Assembly (NCBI GenBank): GCA_026260175.1 | Contig: JAKCWW010002277.1 | Location: 29,260 to 59,529, forward strand | DNA: 30,270 nucleotides | Direction of reading: 5' to 3' | DNA from: Reticulitermes lucifugus | Lineage: Eukaryota > Arthropoda > Insecta > Blattodea > Rhinotermitidae | In this document: piece by piece, positions 1-10,509 of the stretch | How the letters are laid out: each line of letters begins with the position of its first letter | How positions within the stretch are numbered: position 1 is the stretch's first letter | The notes under the pieces: model-generated | Told to the model about the DNA's origin: nothing | What the model saw: the letters and a program-made list of their open reading frames with translations, nothing else | Database searches by the model: none | Position numbers and translations under genes: made by a program

Positions 1-106
1 AAACGATTATGTCAATGAAAAATTCCAATGACACCATCGGGAATCGAACCCGCGACGTTCCGTCTTGTAGCTCAGTGCCTCAACCAACTGCGCCGCGTGC
101 CCCCAA
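1..106 (-). mobile_element. tRNA-derived SINE head, cut by window edge
   Basis: Read on the minus strand, this stretch has a tRNA-like RNA polymerase III promoter. A perfect B box (GGTTCGATTCC) lies at 40-50 and an A-box-like segment (GCGCAGTTGGTTGAGGCA) around 77-94. The TpsiC arm pairs well (CGGG/CCCG). The acceptor ends do not pair as they would in a real tRNA, and the sequence continues past the tRNA part into unrelated DNA towards position 1. I therefore call it the head of a tRNA-derived SINE and not a tRNA gene. Its 3' body lies mostly outside the window. It differs from the SINE copies at 3921, 27567 and 28892. Confidence 0.6.
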
Positions 107-240
107 GTTCTTAATATTGTATTGTAAACACAACGGGATGTTTCGTATTAAAAGTTAAATTGTCTGAGATTCGTATTAATTCATTGCAGGCTACGTTTCT
201 TCCCAAAAGAGAAAGGAAATAGGACTTATTAGATCAACAT

Positions 241-275
241 TTTGTGTGTATATGTGTGTGTGTGTTTGTGTGTTG
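241..275. repeat. GT-rich microsatellite
   Basis: An interrupted (GT)n run with a few TA and TTT interruptions. No element boundary is visible on either side. Confidence 0.85.
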
Positions 276-361
276 CAGAATTTTTTAAACCAGACGATCG
301 ACTTTCATGAAACTTAGTATGGATATTATGCGTGTGGATGAAAACCAAGCACCGTACTCTT

Positions 362-421
362 TATAGTTCCCTACAGTCAGTAAAATATACGTATAATTCC
401 CTGCAGTCTATAATAACATGG
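362..421. repeat. Two-unit 30-bp tandem duplication
   Basis: Units 362-391 and 392-421 begin TATAGTTCCCTACAGTC and TATAATTCCCTGCAGTC and stay recognisably similar for about 30 bp. It is a short, aged tandem duplication with no coding sense. Confidence 0.55.
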
Positions 422-1063
422 CGGAGGTGCGAGCTTGTAAAGCGGTAGCGATGCTAAGTCAGTGCCCTAAAATGGATGTATGGTTACATATGTTGGGAAA
501 TATGCAATTTTTGATAATGTTGTGTTTCGGCAAAAGGGAAATAATAACATGGCGACCATGCGTGTTGTATTTGGCGTTCGATTCGATAGCAATAAGCAAT
601 GAACCACTGTGGACAGGAATCTTGAGTTGTGCAGGGAGATAACAGAATCTGTGATTATAAACTGCAGTAAAGTAAAGCAGTAGTAATAACACCGATAGGT
701 CTGTTGAGCTAAGACTGTGTGTAGTAGGGAAGTAAGTTTAAACTTCTGCGTTCTGATCGGAGATCAGTGTGAGAATTATACGGATTACAAATATACTATG
801 TGGGTAACGTGCAGAGTTTCTTAATGTTACAGCAGGTGGTACATGTAGTTACCACTGAGCTGTAAACAGCCAAAAAGACGTTCTCGTAACATAGGCCTAC
901 TGTTGTATCATGTGTTACTTATCTGCTGTATGATTTACTATATGTTTTCGCCAAGTACCTGATAAAATTGTGGTTAAAATGGGGTCGCTTTCTGTTTATG
1001 GTTTCTTCACTGACGTTTCCAGTGCTATATGTTACGTTGTGGTGTAGAAATCATTTACATCGA
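422..1063. other. No recognisable gene; one dispersed motif
   Basis: Small open frames exist on both strands but overlap each other, resemble no family I recognise and lack coding character. The only structure I see is one copy of a dispersed motif (family B) at 818-872. Confidence 0.6.
818..872 (+). repeat. Dispersed family B motif, copy 1
   Basis: This contains ATGTTACAGCA followed by GGTGGTACATGTAGTTACCA and then CTGAGCTGTAA. Within it GTGGTA can pair with TACCAC. Related copies lie at 8207-8254 and 13111-13160. The family is unnamed as far as I can tell; it may be the end of a retroelement. Confidence 0.5.
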
Positions 1064-1355
1064 CTTTTCACTGTTTCAGCCTTTTAATGTGTTGTTAGAG
1101 CACCGTTGTTCTTAGTTTTGCGCGACACACGCTGATGAACTGGATGTTTTGTTTTTAGTGGAAATATACACGTCCCACGTCTGCTGAATTGTATGCTGTG
1201 TGGTGCATGTTTTTGTTCGAAGACGTCGGTTTCTGTAACAGACATGCATGTTTTGGAACACAACAAAACATTCCGTTCATCAACGTGTGACGTGCAAAAC
1301 TAAAAACAACAACGGTACCCCGGCAACACGTTACAAGACTGAAACAGTGCAAAGG
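1064..1355. mobile_element. Foldback/MITE-like element with ~90-bp inverted repeats
   Basis: The left arm (about 1064-1154) and the right arm (about 1260-1355, read on the minus strand) align through their length. Shared blocks include CACTGTTTCAG, CACCGTTGTT/TACCGTTGTT, TTAGTTTTGC, ACACGYTGATGAAC and ATGTTTTGTT, with scattered substitutions and one or two short gaps. The loop is about 105 bp. No open frame inside resembles a transposase, so it would be non-autonomous. I could not find a convincing target-site duplication in the flanks, and no second copy is in the window. An aged inverted duplication is the alternative. Confidence 0.7.
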
Positions 1356-3138
1356 GGCAATTAAACTTATTACTTCTGCACCTAATCATAATGTAATTTG
1401 TAGCATTATAGCAGTGAAGAAACGAGAAAGAAAAGTGACTTAACCTTAACAACGTTTTATCACTATTCAGTGGTAAGACTATATATATAGACGAAGTTCC
1501 AACATCTTTATAGCAGTACTAATGATTATATTCTAGACTTAGGTTAGTGTCGCCTGATGATGACATTTTTAATTCTTAAACTAGTAGCTGTGAGTAAATA
1601 ATAAAGGTGCTGGACAGTGGTTGTGTTTGGCGAAAATGTACAGTAAATCGTAAAGAAGACTTTTTTATGCTCACTTTGTCATTGTTTTCTTAATGAACTC
1701 CACTATAGTCCGCCATGAACAAATGGCTTTCTTATAACGCTATGGTACAAACATAAGCTTATTGCCCGTCTTCTGTGAGTTTCACACTAAGTGACCTTCG
1801 TGGCCTGTTAATAGGTCCGTATAACAAATCAGCCGCTTAGAACGGCTGAAATTAGATAACTGATAGGACAGAAGTTACAGACATAAAACTGTTGCAAGTG
1901 TGAAGTAAATCAACATTTTGTTCCCTGCCGAGACCCGTCAAGGAGGCGGCAACACATTAGCACGATATTTATAAAAAATGTGTATGTGTCCGACAGGGGT
2001 GTTGTTTCTGTATGCAAATACACAACAATATGCGCGTGTCATTAGAGTGTTTGTAATTGCTAAAACAAATACTCGAAGTGCAAACTTCTCGTGAAAGACA
2101 TATATACACTTCCAGCAACTTAATAACATGCAACATCGACATTTTATGACTACATTTTCCAGCATCTGACGCAATTGACTATTCTGTCAACAAAATTCCA
2201 GTATATTCACAGAGGAGAGGAAAGCCGTGCATAATCCCATGTTTAAAGGAAGGAATGAAGTAATGTGTGGCTGTGTGAATATACCAGTCACTGCAGTAGT
2301 AGATAAAGTGTTCTGTCAAGTATTGACACAGCCACTCGGTATGTACAGGCTGCAAATATTGTGGCAATATTTTAACGTGACAATCCTTACCGTTATGTTT
2401 TTAAATTCAAATATCAGTATTACCATCAAAGCATAACCAATGTTTCGCGGAACAGTATTCAGGCTATTAATAGTTCAGCACGTTTTTACACCTACAGCCG
2501 TAATCACGAGGATTATTCACTTTATGACACGAGCACTTAATAGAGTGACAGTCGTAAGTTATATGTGCCTTAATTTGGCAGTAAGTATTCCGTTGTTTGT
2601 CTATTACTTAATCTTGTATATTGAGGGTAAGTATAAAGTCACAACTGGTAAACCTTTGCATCCAGTTATGGACCGCATCGCAGACGCCTCCTAGGATGGA
2701 AATGTAAAATGAAGAATTTGACAATGAATCCGGTGTAAGTGACAAAGGAGGTGTAATTATTGCTTTGATTTAAACACACCGCGCATCATCATGCGGAATC
2801 GTTGAGATTATACAAAATTGTTTGTAATTAATATGTGCGAAGGCGTATGCGTTATTGCCGCGTAGTTGCTGGTGGCATTCATGACTAGAGAACTCAGTTT
2901 TTCTTTCGTCGGAAAAGAGATAATTGTGGACGTGTTAAATCTGAGCTGAGAAATCTGGGTTACGTAATACTGGTGAAAGCCAGTGAAGTGCGATTCGACT
3001 TCTTGACGCGAATAATGGGTTTTTAAGCAACAGAGTGTTAGTCGATCGGCGAACTCGATTCAAAATTTGCAACTTACGAACGCTGAAGATCGCGTCTTGT
3101 AGCGTCATTATCATCACTCGGGGCTTGGTTTGTGGCGC
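1356..3138. other. No recognisable feature
   Basis: The short open frames here show no family resemblance. Minor local symmetries are AAATATTG-TGG-CAATATTT around 2353-2371 and a short inverted pair based on TATATTCACA near 2203 and 2273. I see no gene, RNA or transposon end. Confidence 0.5.
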
Positions 3139-3376
3139 GTGAACGTATAATTTTGAGTTACGATTTCTACGAGTGAACATATGATACTGAGACTGGATTT
3201 ATACGAGGGAACATACAATTCTGAGTTTTGTTTTCTACGAATGTACATATACGACTGAGTTACAATTTGTACGAGTAAACATATGATCCTTATTTCGTAT
3301 TTCTACGAGCATACGTACATATACGACTGAGTTAGGGTTTCAACGAGTGGACATACAAGTTTGACCTTCTAAGGGA
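3139..3376. repeat. 34-bp minisatellite, about seven units
   Basis: Consecutive units start at 3139, 3173, 3207, 3241, 3275, 3309 and 3347. The first five are exactly 34 bp, the sixth is 38 bp and the seventh about 30 bp. Each of the first six ends in ACGA, and most carry an ACATA/ACGTA block near the start and CTGAGTT in the middle. Units are considerably diverged. Because 34 is not a multiple of three, the repeat is not a peptide-encoding array. The last unit decays into ordinary sequence near 3380. Confidence 0.8.
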
Positions 3377-3379
3377 GAG

Positions 3380-3920
3380 CATACAGGCCTAATGTTTGGT
3401 ATTCTGTTCTGTGTAAATATTACGAAGTGCAATTAATTATCTGCGTACACGTGAAACAACTTAGCCCAAACTATAGGAAATTAAACTGTTCAAAATTTAG
3501 AAATAGCCTTGATACTGAAGGTACCTTGTCATGTCAGTATTGTAACTATCGGTACGCGCTGCGACATAACATCCTTCATCTTAGTAATCGCCGTCTGCAG
3601 TGTAGTAACTGTAAACAGACCAATTTGTTATACAAAAATGTGTGACTACTTTATTGTTCAGTCTAAAACTATCAACGGCGAAGAGTTCAGCATTGAATCT
3701 TCGCTTAGCCCCGGATATTCCCGAAGACAAGTCTCGTGTTCCTAACTGGACGCGGAATACGTCACAGCTAGACAGGAAAACTACGTCTTATAAATTTTAA
3801 TACCAGTGGTAAATGTGACGTCAGTGTTTCTTAGAAACTAAAAGCTAAAATTGTGTATTTAGCCCGTGTCATATTTGTGCTTGCGCGTTTTGTAACTTGG
3901 AACACCATATCCTGTTTAAA
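3380..3920. other. No gene supported
   Basis: A frame at 3427-3645 is rich in Cys and His but does not fit a known zinc-finger spacing. Nothing else stands out before the SINE at 3921. Confidence 0.5.
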
Positions 3921-4163
3921 TTTTTTTTCATAGCGCAACACCCCCTATTGGGCCAGGGCTTCCTCATTATCGAAGCTTCACGATCACACCCGGTAGGACT
4001 CCTCTGGACAGTAATCAGCCCGACGCAGAAACCTCTACCTGACAACACACAACACTCACATGAGACAGACATCCATGGCCCTGGCGGCATTCGAACCCAC
4101 AGGTCCAGCAAACGAGCGGCCGCAGACCCACGCCTAAGACCGCACGGCCACTGGGATCGGCCC
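3921..4163 (-). mobile_element. tRNA-derived SINE, full copy with poly(A) and TSD
   Basis: On the minus strand the element runs from a tRNA-like head (GCCGATCCCAGTGGCCG, A box GGTCTTAGGCG, B box GGTTCGAATGCC) through a body containing GTCAGGTAGAGGTTTCTGCG and GAGGAGTCCTACCG to a short A-run (3921-3928). The flanks carry an approximate target-site duplication, CCTGTTTAAA at 3911-3920 and CCTGTTTTAA at 4162-4171. That supports LINE-mediated insertion. The same family is present at 27567-27790 and 28892-29145. The open frames covering both strands here are shadows of the SINE. Confidence 0.88.
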
Positions 4164-4540
4164 TGTTTTAATATCATTGAATGAAATCTCTGACGACTAA
4201 CCGTGCGACCGGAAGGCTGATCGCCTGAGACGAAATTGCATACAGTAGCTATAAAAACTTCAAATCCCTTAATACGAGTATTTCTGCCTGTTAGGACAGA
4301 CTGTGTTCGGTGCCCATCATGAAGTGCGAAACTGAAGTTACAGGCGACGGATTTTTTAAATCTTTGCAGGAAAGCTTATGTTCATAAACCGTCTTAAAAA
4401 TTTGGGTTGTTATTTGACTGTTGCCCCAAAGTTGGAGATTCCATCATTAGTGTGTTTTACGTACAGGCCTAATTCATACAGTAAACGCCCACTAAAGTAC
4501 GCTGAATTTGGGAGGCACTGAAACCGTCTTTCATAACGTC
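4164..4540. other. No recognisable feature
   Basis: AT-rich single-copy-looking DNA between the SINE and the hammerhead-like cassette. No coding or RNA signal is visible. Confidence 0.5.
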
Positions 4541-4545
4541 AACAT

Positions 4546-4578
4546 GTTTCGACCCAGCTGGGCCCTACCATCAATCAG
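4546..4578 (-). ncRNA. Hammerhead-ribozyme-like core remnant
   Basis: On the minus strand CTGATTGATGG is followed by GGCCC-AGCT-GGGTC and then directly by GAAAC. A five-pair stem II with a tetraloop, immediately before GAAA, is the layout of a hammerhead. The conserved CUGANGA box is disturbed by an insertion, so activity is doubtful. Hammerhead motifs are known in Penelope-like elements and other retroelements, and this may be the last trace of one. No flanking element body is recognisable. Confidence 0.4.
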
Positions 4579-4589
4579 TCACACAAAAT

Positions 4590-7500
4590 ACACTGGGAAG
4601 CACCACAGATTTAACATTGTATGCAGCAACAAAGTAGCTCAGTTGTAAACGTAAAATATGCAAAAGTGATATAAAATTAAAGTTAAAAATTGAAATATAA
4701 AATTCAAGTTTTCTGAAAAGTTTAAGTAGGCCTATATTCGATAAAACACGTGTAGAGAATATTGTTGATCATTGCCAAGCTGCTGTGAATGGTAAGACGC
4801 CGTTTTCGTCCATAGTTCGCATGTGTACACATACACAAGTACCTGCACGTAAATCTTATACTAATTATAAGCCTCATGTTACCTTTGTAAAATCGTAAGG
4901 TATGGTAGATGTGTGCAAATATCCGAATAAATTTATGAATGACAATATCGTGACAAAATATTTAAATGCCGAAAGTAGAATTGTCGCCTGAAGTACCTGG
5001 ACCAGTTGACAGTATTATATATGTCGGAATTACAATTACATAACTTACAATAAGGCTTTGATTAGTGCGAATAGGCAAAAAATACACGGATATTATGCAA
5101 CACTGCAAGATACAGACCTAAATAGATTTTGTCGACTGCGTAAGAAATGCTTGTAATATTACAGATGAGGCAGAACATAAACTTCAGTTCGGATGGCTAT
5201 TCGCCACCAGATAATCGTATATTTTATTGTCAGCTTCTTGTACCTTTGCTCAATCTCTGTCTAATGATTTCAACAGCCCAACGCCGTAAAAGGGTCTCTA
5301 AATTTTACAGAGCGAAATAAAGCGCTGCTGTCGCCCACGAGATACTGTTCTCATGCCAGACCATGTCATGGAGCTGCAGAGAGCCAAGCGGGACGGGTTG
5401 GCGTCCTATCGGAGTGAACCCCACACTGGAATTATCCTCCAATGACATCTGTCTGTGGTAGTTCACGGAAATCAGCTGTTTTAGTATTTGTGTATATGGT
5501 ATATTCGGAACCATGCAAAAACATTTATGATGATTCTCTTGACATCTTTCGTGTGTCCAATGAAACATTTTTAATCTTCTTCTTTTTCAGTCCCACTCCT
5601 TATAACAGTTTGTAGAATAATGCTTTGAGTCTCGATAAGTCTCATTGTTAAGACGAACATGTACAGACGACGTTAAATTTACCGACTCGATGATGCAACA
5701 ATTTCTACTTTTTCAGACTATAAATACTCCATCAGCCTCGCTCCTATATTAATGATGATTCCGACTAAGTGTCGTTAACCTTCAATATCGCTGCAGACGA
5801 TGAAATTGCCAGTAAGCAATTTAACTTCACATACCTGGGTCTGAAATATACGTAACGTTAAAAAATGTCCCGAAAGAAGTTTTGACAGTCTTCTGGATCT
5901 AGACTCAGCTGTAATTGCGTGAAGCATAGGCTAATTCAAGTTCTAATAGACTGAAAAATACCGTGTTTTACAGGGCAAGTCATTCTGAACGACGTATTTT
6001 TCCAAAGGTGGATAACGGAGAACGAGACCGAGTCAAGAAATTGCAGTGAAGCGGGATGGGCAATGCTTGTAACGGCGGTACCCGCTTCCAGAGTTCGAAA
6101 TAATAATATAGTGGGCGGGGGTGGGGGGTTGTATCAGTTTGATTGGAACATTGGTCGTCTGTCTATTTTTCGAGGTTGCGGGGCATCATTGTATGGAAAA
6201 GCAGCACGACACATTGAGCACACGTTCACACAATGTGCCCCACTCACTGTGGTTCAGAATTGTTCAGCCGTGTGAAAGCTTGAAAAGGATTGTTCTTCTC
6301 CATATGCAGTGTAACTTTTGACTCTGACCGATTTCTGGTTCTGACTCATTGAAGAAGGGATAAATTAATTAAAAATTATGGCCACCTTTATGTAAACAAG
6401 TTGCAAGTTCCTGTAAGTTTGTTGTAGCTTTTCTCGACGGGTGTTGCACAAATGATGCTGTGGTGGGTTTGTACACCGTGTAGGAGCATCCACGAGAACA
6501 GAATTCAATTACCCTCAATATGGAGGCGGCAGGTTTCCCGAAAAGTCGGAACAGACTTGTTGCCCTACACGATGTAAGAACCGATAACACCATAATTTGA
6601 GCTGCACCTCTGACACGCACGCGCACTTAGACACACAGACGTGCCATCTGTACAGTAGCGTTATGTTCGAAAAAATCTGTAGATCTGCCATTGAAAACTG
6701 TTCTCATAAATCCTCCCTTTGTACATTGAACTCCTGACCTTGCCGGGAGAGTCAGGTATGAGAAGTCAGAGCTCGCGGAAGCTGAATGAAAGGTGAAGAC
6801 TGTCAAGAGAGAGAAGTTATCGCTTGATTACCGTAACCAGTCGGATAAGACATTTTAATCCTTAAGACCCTGCGTCAGGATATCCAGTAAGGTACCGAAT
6901 TCCTTCCCTTCACCTCTCTGTCTATTAGGCCTAACTAATACCTCAATTAGTACAATTAGTTAAGGTATGTCGGTTTTAAACGGCTTTAAAAAGGGGACAC
7001 GCATCATCAGAGTGGTGTTTAAACGCGGCCGCCTTTAGGGCTTGGGGAGGCATTGTGGTTCCATGAGACCCTCCGGTCGGAAGCAGCTACCTGAGCTTTC
7101 TCGTTGATCCAATGAATTTGTTCGGCTTTCACGTAAGAAATTGACTTCGTACGGTTCTGTAAAAAGTAGGACACTCGAAGACGCCACCTATTTCTGAGCA
7201 CAGTATTTACTGTATTTAAAGTATGCCTACAATTCTATATTATGCATTTTTAGAAATATGTTTAAGCCAAGAGACACAATATTCTCGTCTGTAGGGAGCG
7301 GGCTGTATGTAGTGTGTAATTCGGCTAAGTCCCGAAAGCTGAATTGGGGGAAAGAGAAAAGATTTATACAATTAGACTTGTGGCTACTGACCATAATTAA
7401 ACTAACTCCGTGGGACAGAGCCCTTCTTGAGAAGCTAGTAGTCGCTCAGCTAGTCATGCTATAGATCTGTTTCGCTTTTCGTGACACTTTATAACGTTAT

Positions 7501-8200
7501 TCAGGATTACGGCATTGGTTCGTATCCTGAGCTAACGGATTTCAGTCCACACCCTTCCACTCTATTTCTATACGCTCAGTGCTGATACCTTCCTCCCATC
7601 TACGCCTAGATCCTTTATGGGGTCTCTTTTTTTAAGTTTCCCGACCAAAATTCATTATGTGTTTCTCAGATCTCAGATTTGTGTTGCACGACTTGCCAAT
7701 TTCACCGTCGTTGGTTTGGTGATAAGAATAAATCATGGAGCCACTGACTATATAATTTTCTCCAGACTTCTGTTCCTTTCTTCTTGTGAGGTCTAAGCAT
7801 TATTCTCACCACAATGTTCTGAAATCACCTCATTTGACGTGTTGTGTTTTTCCCTGAATGTACGATACTATGTTTCACACACATAAAATAACAGGTGAAG
7901 TTATGTTTTTTACACTTTTATATTTACGTTCGTATGAAGACAGTGTGTTGAACTGGCCTGTGCTAGGCATGTAGAACCGTAATTTACAGGGGATTTAGGT
8001 ACAGAATTGGCGGTATTAAAATGCTACCATTTGAAGACTCACTGTTAATGTACTTTACAGATAAAGATTCAGTTCGTACGTTATAGGGAACACAATCCGT
8101 GTCCATGACAAACGTCATTCGGCTAAGCTGTATAGGGAAATAAGCAGTGTTTATGTGGAGAAACATATGACATATATCAGTACAGTGCGTGTGCAAAATG
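4590..8200. other. Long stretch without recognisable features
   Basis: I read both strands and found only short, unrelated open frames. Small items are a G-rich run at 6112-6128 (GGGCGGGGGTGGGGGG) and two TAGGCCTA words (4727, 6926). No transposon end, SINE promoter or conserved domain is visible. Confidence 0.5.
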
Positions 8201-8206
8201 CGGAGT

Positions 8207-8254
8207 TTTTCATGTTCCTGAAGGTGGTACGTATAGTTGCCACCAGACTGTAAG
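8207..8254 (+). repeat. Dispersed family B motif, copy 2
   Basis: CATGTTCCTGA precedes GGTGGTACGTATAGTTGCCA, then CCAGACTGTAA. GGTGG pairs with CCACC. It aligns with the copy at 818-872 over about 48 bp. Confidence 0.45.
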
Positions 8255-9595
8255 AGGTTTAAATATAAAGTTTTTATTTACTGGTTGTATAAACTTCTTG
8301 CATTAGGCAAAGGTCGCAGTTTTAAATTCACACAATGGACAACGCTTTATTAATAACAGCCTTGTTACGTAAAATACTTTTATGAAAGTTTTGGGCTGTG
8401 AAAATGCATAATGTGGTGTAAGGCTGAATAACGTTGGTTTAGCTATCCGCCCAGGAATTATATTGCCCTTTGTGCTTTGGACATTTCAGAACATATCATT
8501 CTGCCCCATGACAATCGTACTTCCATTCCCGATGCGTAGAGTTCAGTTTTGCATAATATTGGAAGAATGTATATGAACAAAAAGGTTTTCCTCCCTCAGT
8601 TGTGAATTCGAGGAAGTTGTCCCTTGTATTAAGCGTCACCTCAAATTTCGACAGATGCGGTATTAGGCATACTGTAGGCGCTGTGTTTCTACCAGTTCAA
8701 ATAAATAACAAATTTTATGCTGGAAAAGGTTCGGTTAAACATCCTGACTTCAGTACCAAATATCCCTCACCTGTTCGCAGCGATTTCTCTGTAATGTTGA
8801 TGTGCCACAGTGACGAAAACTGGAAACGTTTGCTGCCAAATCTCTTGCCTCTTTGAGGGGTGGTACGTAATACGTACTTATCGTACCATCAGGGCTGTCG
8901 GTTGTTAAATCAGCCAACATCAAGCACTCCGCTAGTTCAGGTTGTTTCAGTACATTCTCACACACCATGGCTACTTGTTTTTTACGCAACTGTAGCGAGT
9001 TTGCTCTTAATTATTTTACCTTTTAAAACCCATTGATAACTGTACGTACTGCTAGGTTTCACATAAACAAACTGCATTTTGCTCATATGTGTTCCATACG
9101 GTTTTTAAAATAAACAGCCATCATTTCCATATACAGCATTTAACCGCTTGATTTTTGTAATGTAAACACTATGTTCTCTGTGAGGTAGGAATTTAATCTT
9201 TGTATGTAATGTAAAGTAATTTCGGTCTTCAGAGGGTTACACTGTCTTCGCCTCTGATATATACAGCGAGAATAATCCAGACAGGTATAGTGTCAGACAG
9301 TATGTTCGTATACAACTTGAAGTACTGTACGTGTGAACAAAAACTGCGTGTCTTAGCGTAGTTATGTAACAGTTCTAAGGCTATTGTATGTACATATCGC
9401 GGGGCTTATGGAACTCATGTTTAACTGCGAAGATCTCCAATTAAATTAATATGATAAGAATACCGATACTTGCGGATGTGTGATTTGAATGTGTAGTTTG
9501 TATATGTTTGTATTTGGTGTAGTTTGTACTTCATAAGTTGCCACATATGTAATTCGCATTTCCACGGTGATGAAAATTCCTAACTGAATGTTATT
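8255..9595. other. No recognisable feature
   Basis: A small hairpin (TGGTACG at 8861-8867, CGTACCA at 8882-8888) is the only structure noted. Open frames at 8602-8856 and 8750-8989 overlap on opposite strands without family resemblance. Confidence 0.5.
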
Positions 9596-9862
9596 CATTT
9601 AGGTAATACGCGAGATTTCAGGCTTCCGCCGCTGTGTAGTTGAGGTCTTCGCTTTTCTGGGGTGTTTCGCAGCATATGTTGGCAGTTGTTTACCGACGTT
9701 TTGGGCCAGCCTGTCAGTCCCACTTTCAAGGGTCAAGCAGCACAAGAATAATGCCGGGCGACATATGAATCCGTATTTTATTATATAGCGGATGGTGAGG
9801 CCGGTGATTCGTTCTCGGGGAGGTGGTGGGAGCGTTAAGGGGAGGGGGAGAAAAATGGAAAG

Positions 9863-10155
9863 AAGCACAGGAAGGAGGCACCGGAATAAGCGTGGAAAGT
9901 AAGAAGTGAGAAGTGGCGCAGGAATTAGGGGCTCAGTGTAAAAGTGGAACGAAGAAATGAAAAGTGGCTCAGAGTGGGAGACAATAGAGTAAGGTGGAAA
10001 AGTGAAGGCATGAAAGAAGGCGCAAAGATGGAAGAAGTGAAAAAATGAGAAAATGGAATGGGGGACACGGAAGTAAATGTGGAAAGTGAAGAATTTTAAC
10101 AAGGCGCAGGAATGGGAGACACTAGAGTAAAAGTTGAAAAATGGAGTGAAAAGAG
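9863..10155 (+). repeat. Purine-rich minisatellite, unit about 50 bp
   Basis: The plus strand is almost all purine. Units begin with AAG plus a GCACAGG, GGCGCAGG, GGCTCAG or GCGCAAAG block near 9863, 9911, 9962, 10016 and 10101. They share a GGGAGACA-ATAGAGTAA-type middle and AAAAGTGAAG-type ends. Spacing is 48-54 bp except for one longer unit of about 85 bp. The long open frame on the minus strand (9599-10102, rich in Ser, Phe and Pro) is a by-product of this composition. Confidence 0.7.
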
Positions 10156-10487
10156 GAACATTTTTTGTCCGTGAGAAGGGCCGTAAGCTGTCTACGTTCC
10201 CTAACAGAGTCCATGAGAGGTTTCCACGACCCGCTTAAAATCAGTCCATCCTTCCTATTAAGGTTGTTGGAGTGGAACTCGAACTGAATCGCCTCTATAA
10301 GCAGCCTTTCCAAATAGCTGGATTTGGAAGGGAGGATTTTGGTATCTGGAGTTGTAATGTGGTGGTTATGGTTCAACCTGTGTTCAGCTGCCGCAGGATT
10401 GCGGTGGTGCTGCTTCACCCTGTTCTGAATGGATCTACCAGTCTGTCCGATGTACACCTGACCAGACTCGTTGGGAATGCTACACAA
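10122..10487 (-). pseudogene. GIY-YIG endonuclease domain of Penelope-like element
   Basis: The 121-residue frame starts inside the domain. Near its N-terminus it has the second half of the GIY-YIG signature (GQVYIGQTGR), then a conserved Arg in IQNRVKQH, a His-rich segment (AEHRLNHNHH), the helix YLERLLIEAIQFE with the metal-binding Glu, and the closing block NLNRKDGLILSGSWKPL. That order matches the C-terminal endonuclease that nicks target DNA for reverse transcription in Penelope-like elements. The first half of the signature (G-x-Y) is lost: the sequence upstream reads LLRLCSIP. The last 25 or so residues (after WKPLM) do not look conserved. With no reverse transcriptase attached, the fragment is a dead copy. 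A stand-alone host GIY-YIG gene is unlikely. Confidence 0.75.
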
Positions 10488-10509
10488 CCGGAGTAAAGCA
10501 TAAACTATT

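Larger units (their letters stand above)
9600..10505 (-). mobile_element. 5'-truncated Penelope-like retroelement remnant
   Basis: The fragment is defined by a GIY-YIG endonuclease domain (10215-10487) with the element's presumed 3' region downstream on the minus strand. That region includes a decayed coding-like stretch (TDRLAQNVGKQLPTYAAKHP, about 9660-9730) of a kind I associate with retroelement tails of insects. The reverse-transcriptase domain that normally precedes the endonuclease is absent: similarity ends near 10505, which fits the 5' truncation typical of these elements. A purine-rich minisatellite (9863-10155) lies between the two parts. The exact 3' end is uncertain. Confidence 0.65.

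Noticed and set aside
37..105. tRNA gene
   Set aside because: The B box and TpsiC arm are good, but the acceptor stem does not pair and the sequence continues as a SINE body.
3139..3376. CRISPR-like array
   Set aside because: Units are contiguous and diverged with no spacers, and the host is an animal; it is a minisatellite.
3427..3645. Small zinc-finger-like protein (Cys/His-rich frame)
   Set aside because: CxxC pairs are present, but His spacing does not fit a C2H2 or other finger, and there is no gene context.
3869..4184. Frames of 102 and 95 residues on opposite strands
   Set aside because: Both are translations of the SINE copy.
5305..5568. 87-residue minus-strand frame
   Set aside because: No recognisable family, no neighbouring exon signals and no support from composition.
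9599..10102. 167-residue open frame on the minus strand, the longest in the window
   Set aside because: It is rich in Ser, Phe, Pro and His because it lies opposite a purine-rich tandem repeat, which rarely yields stop codons. No domain; the frame crosses a retroelement tail.
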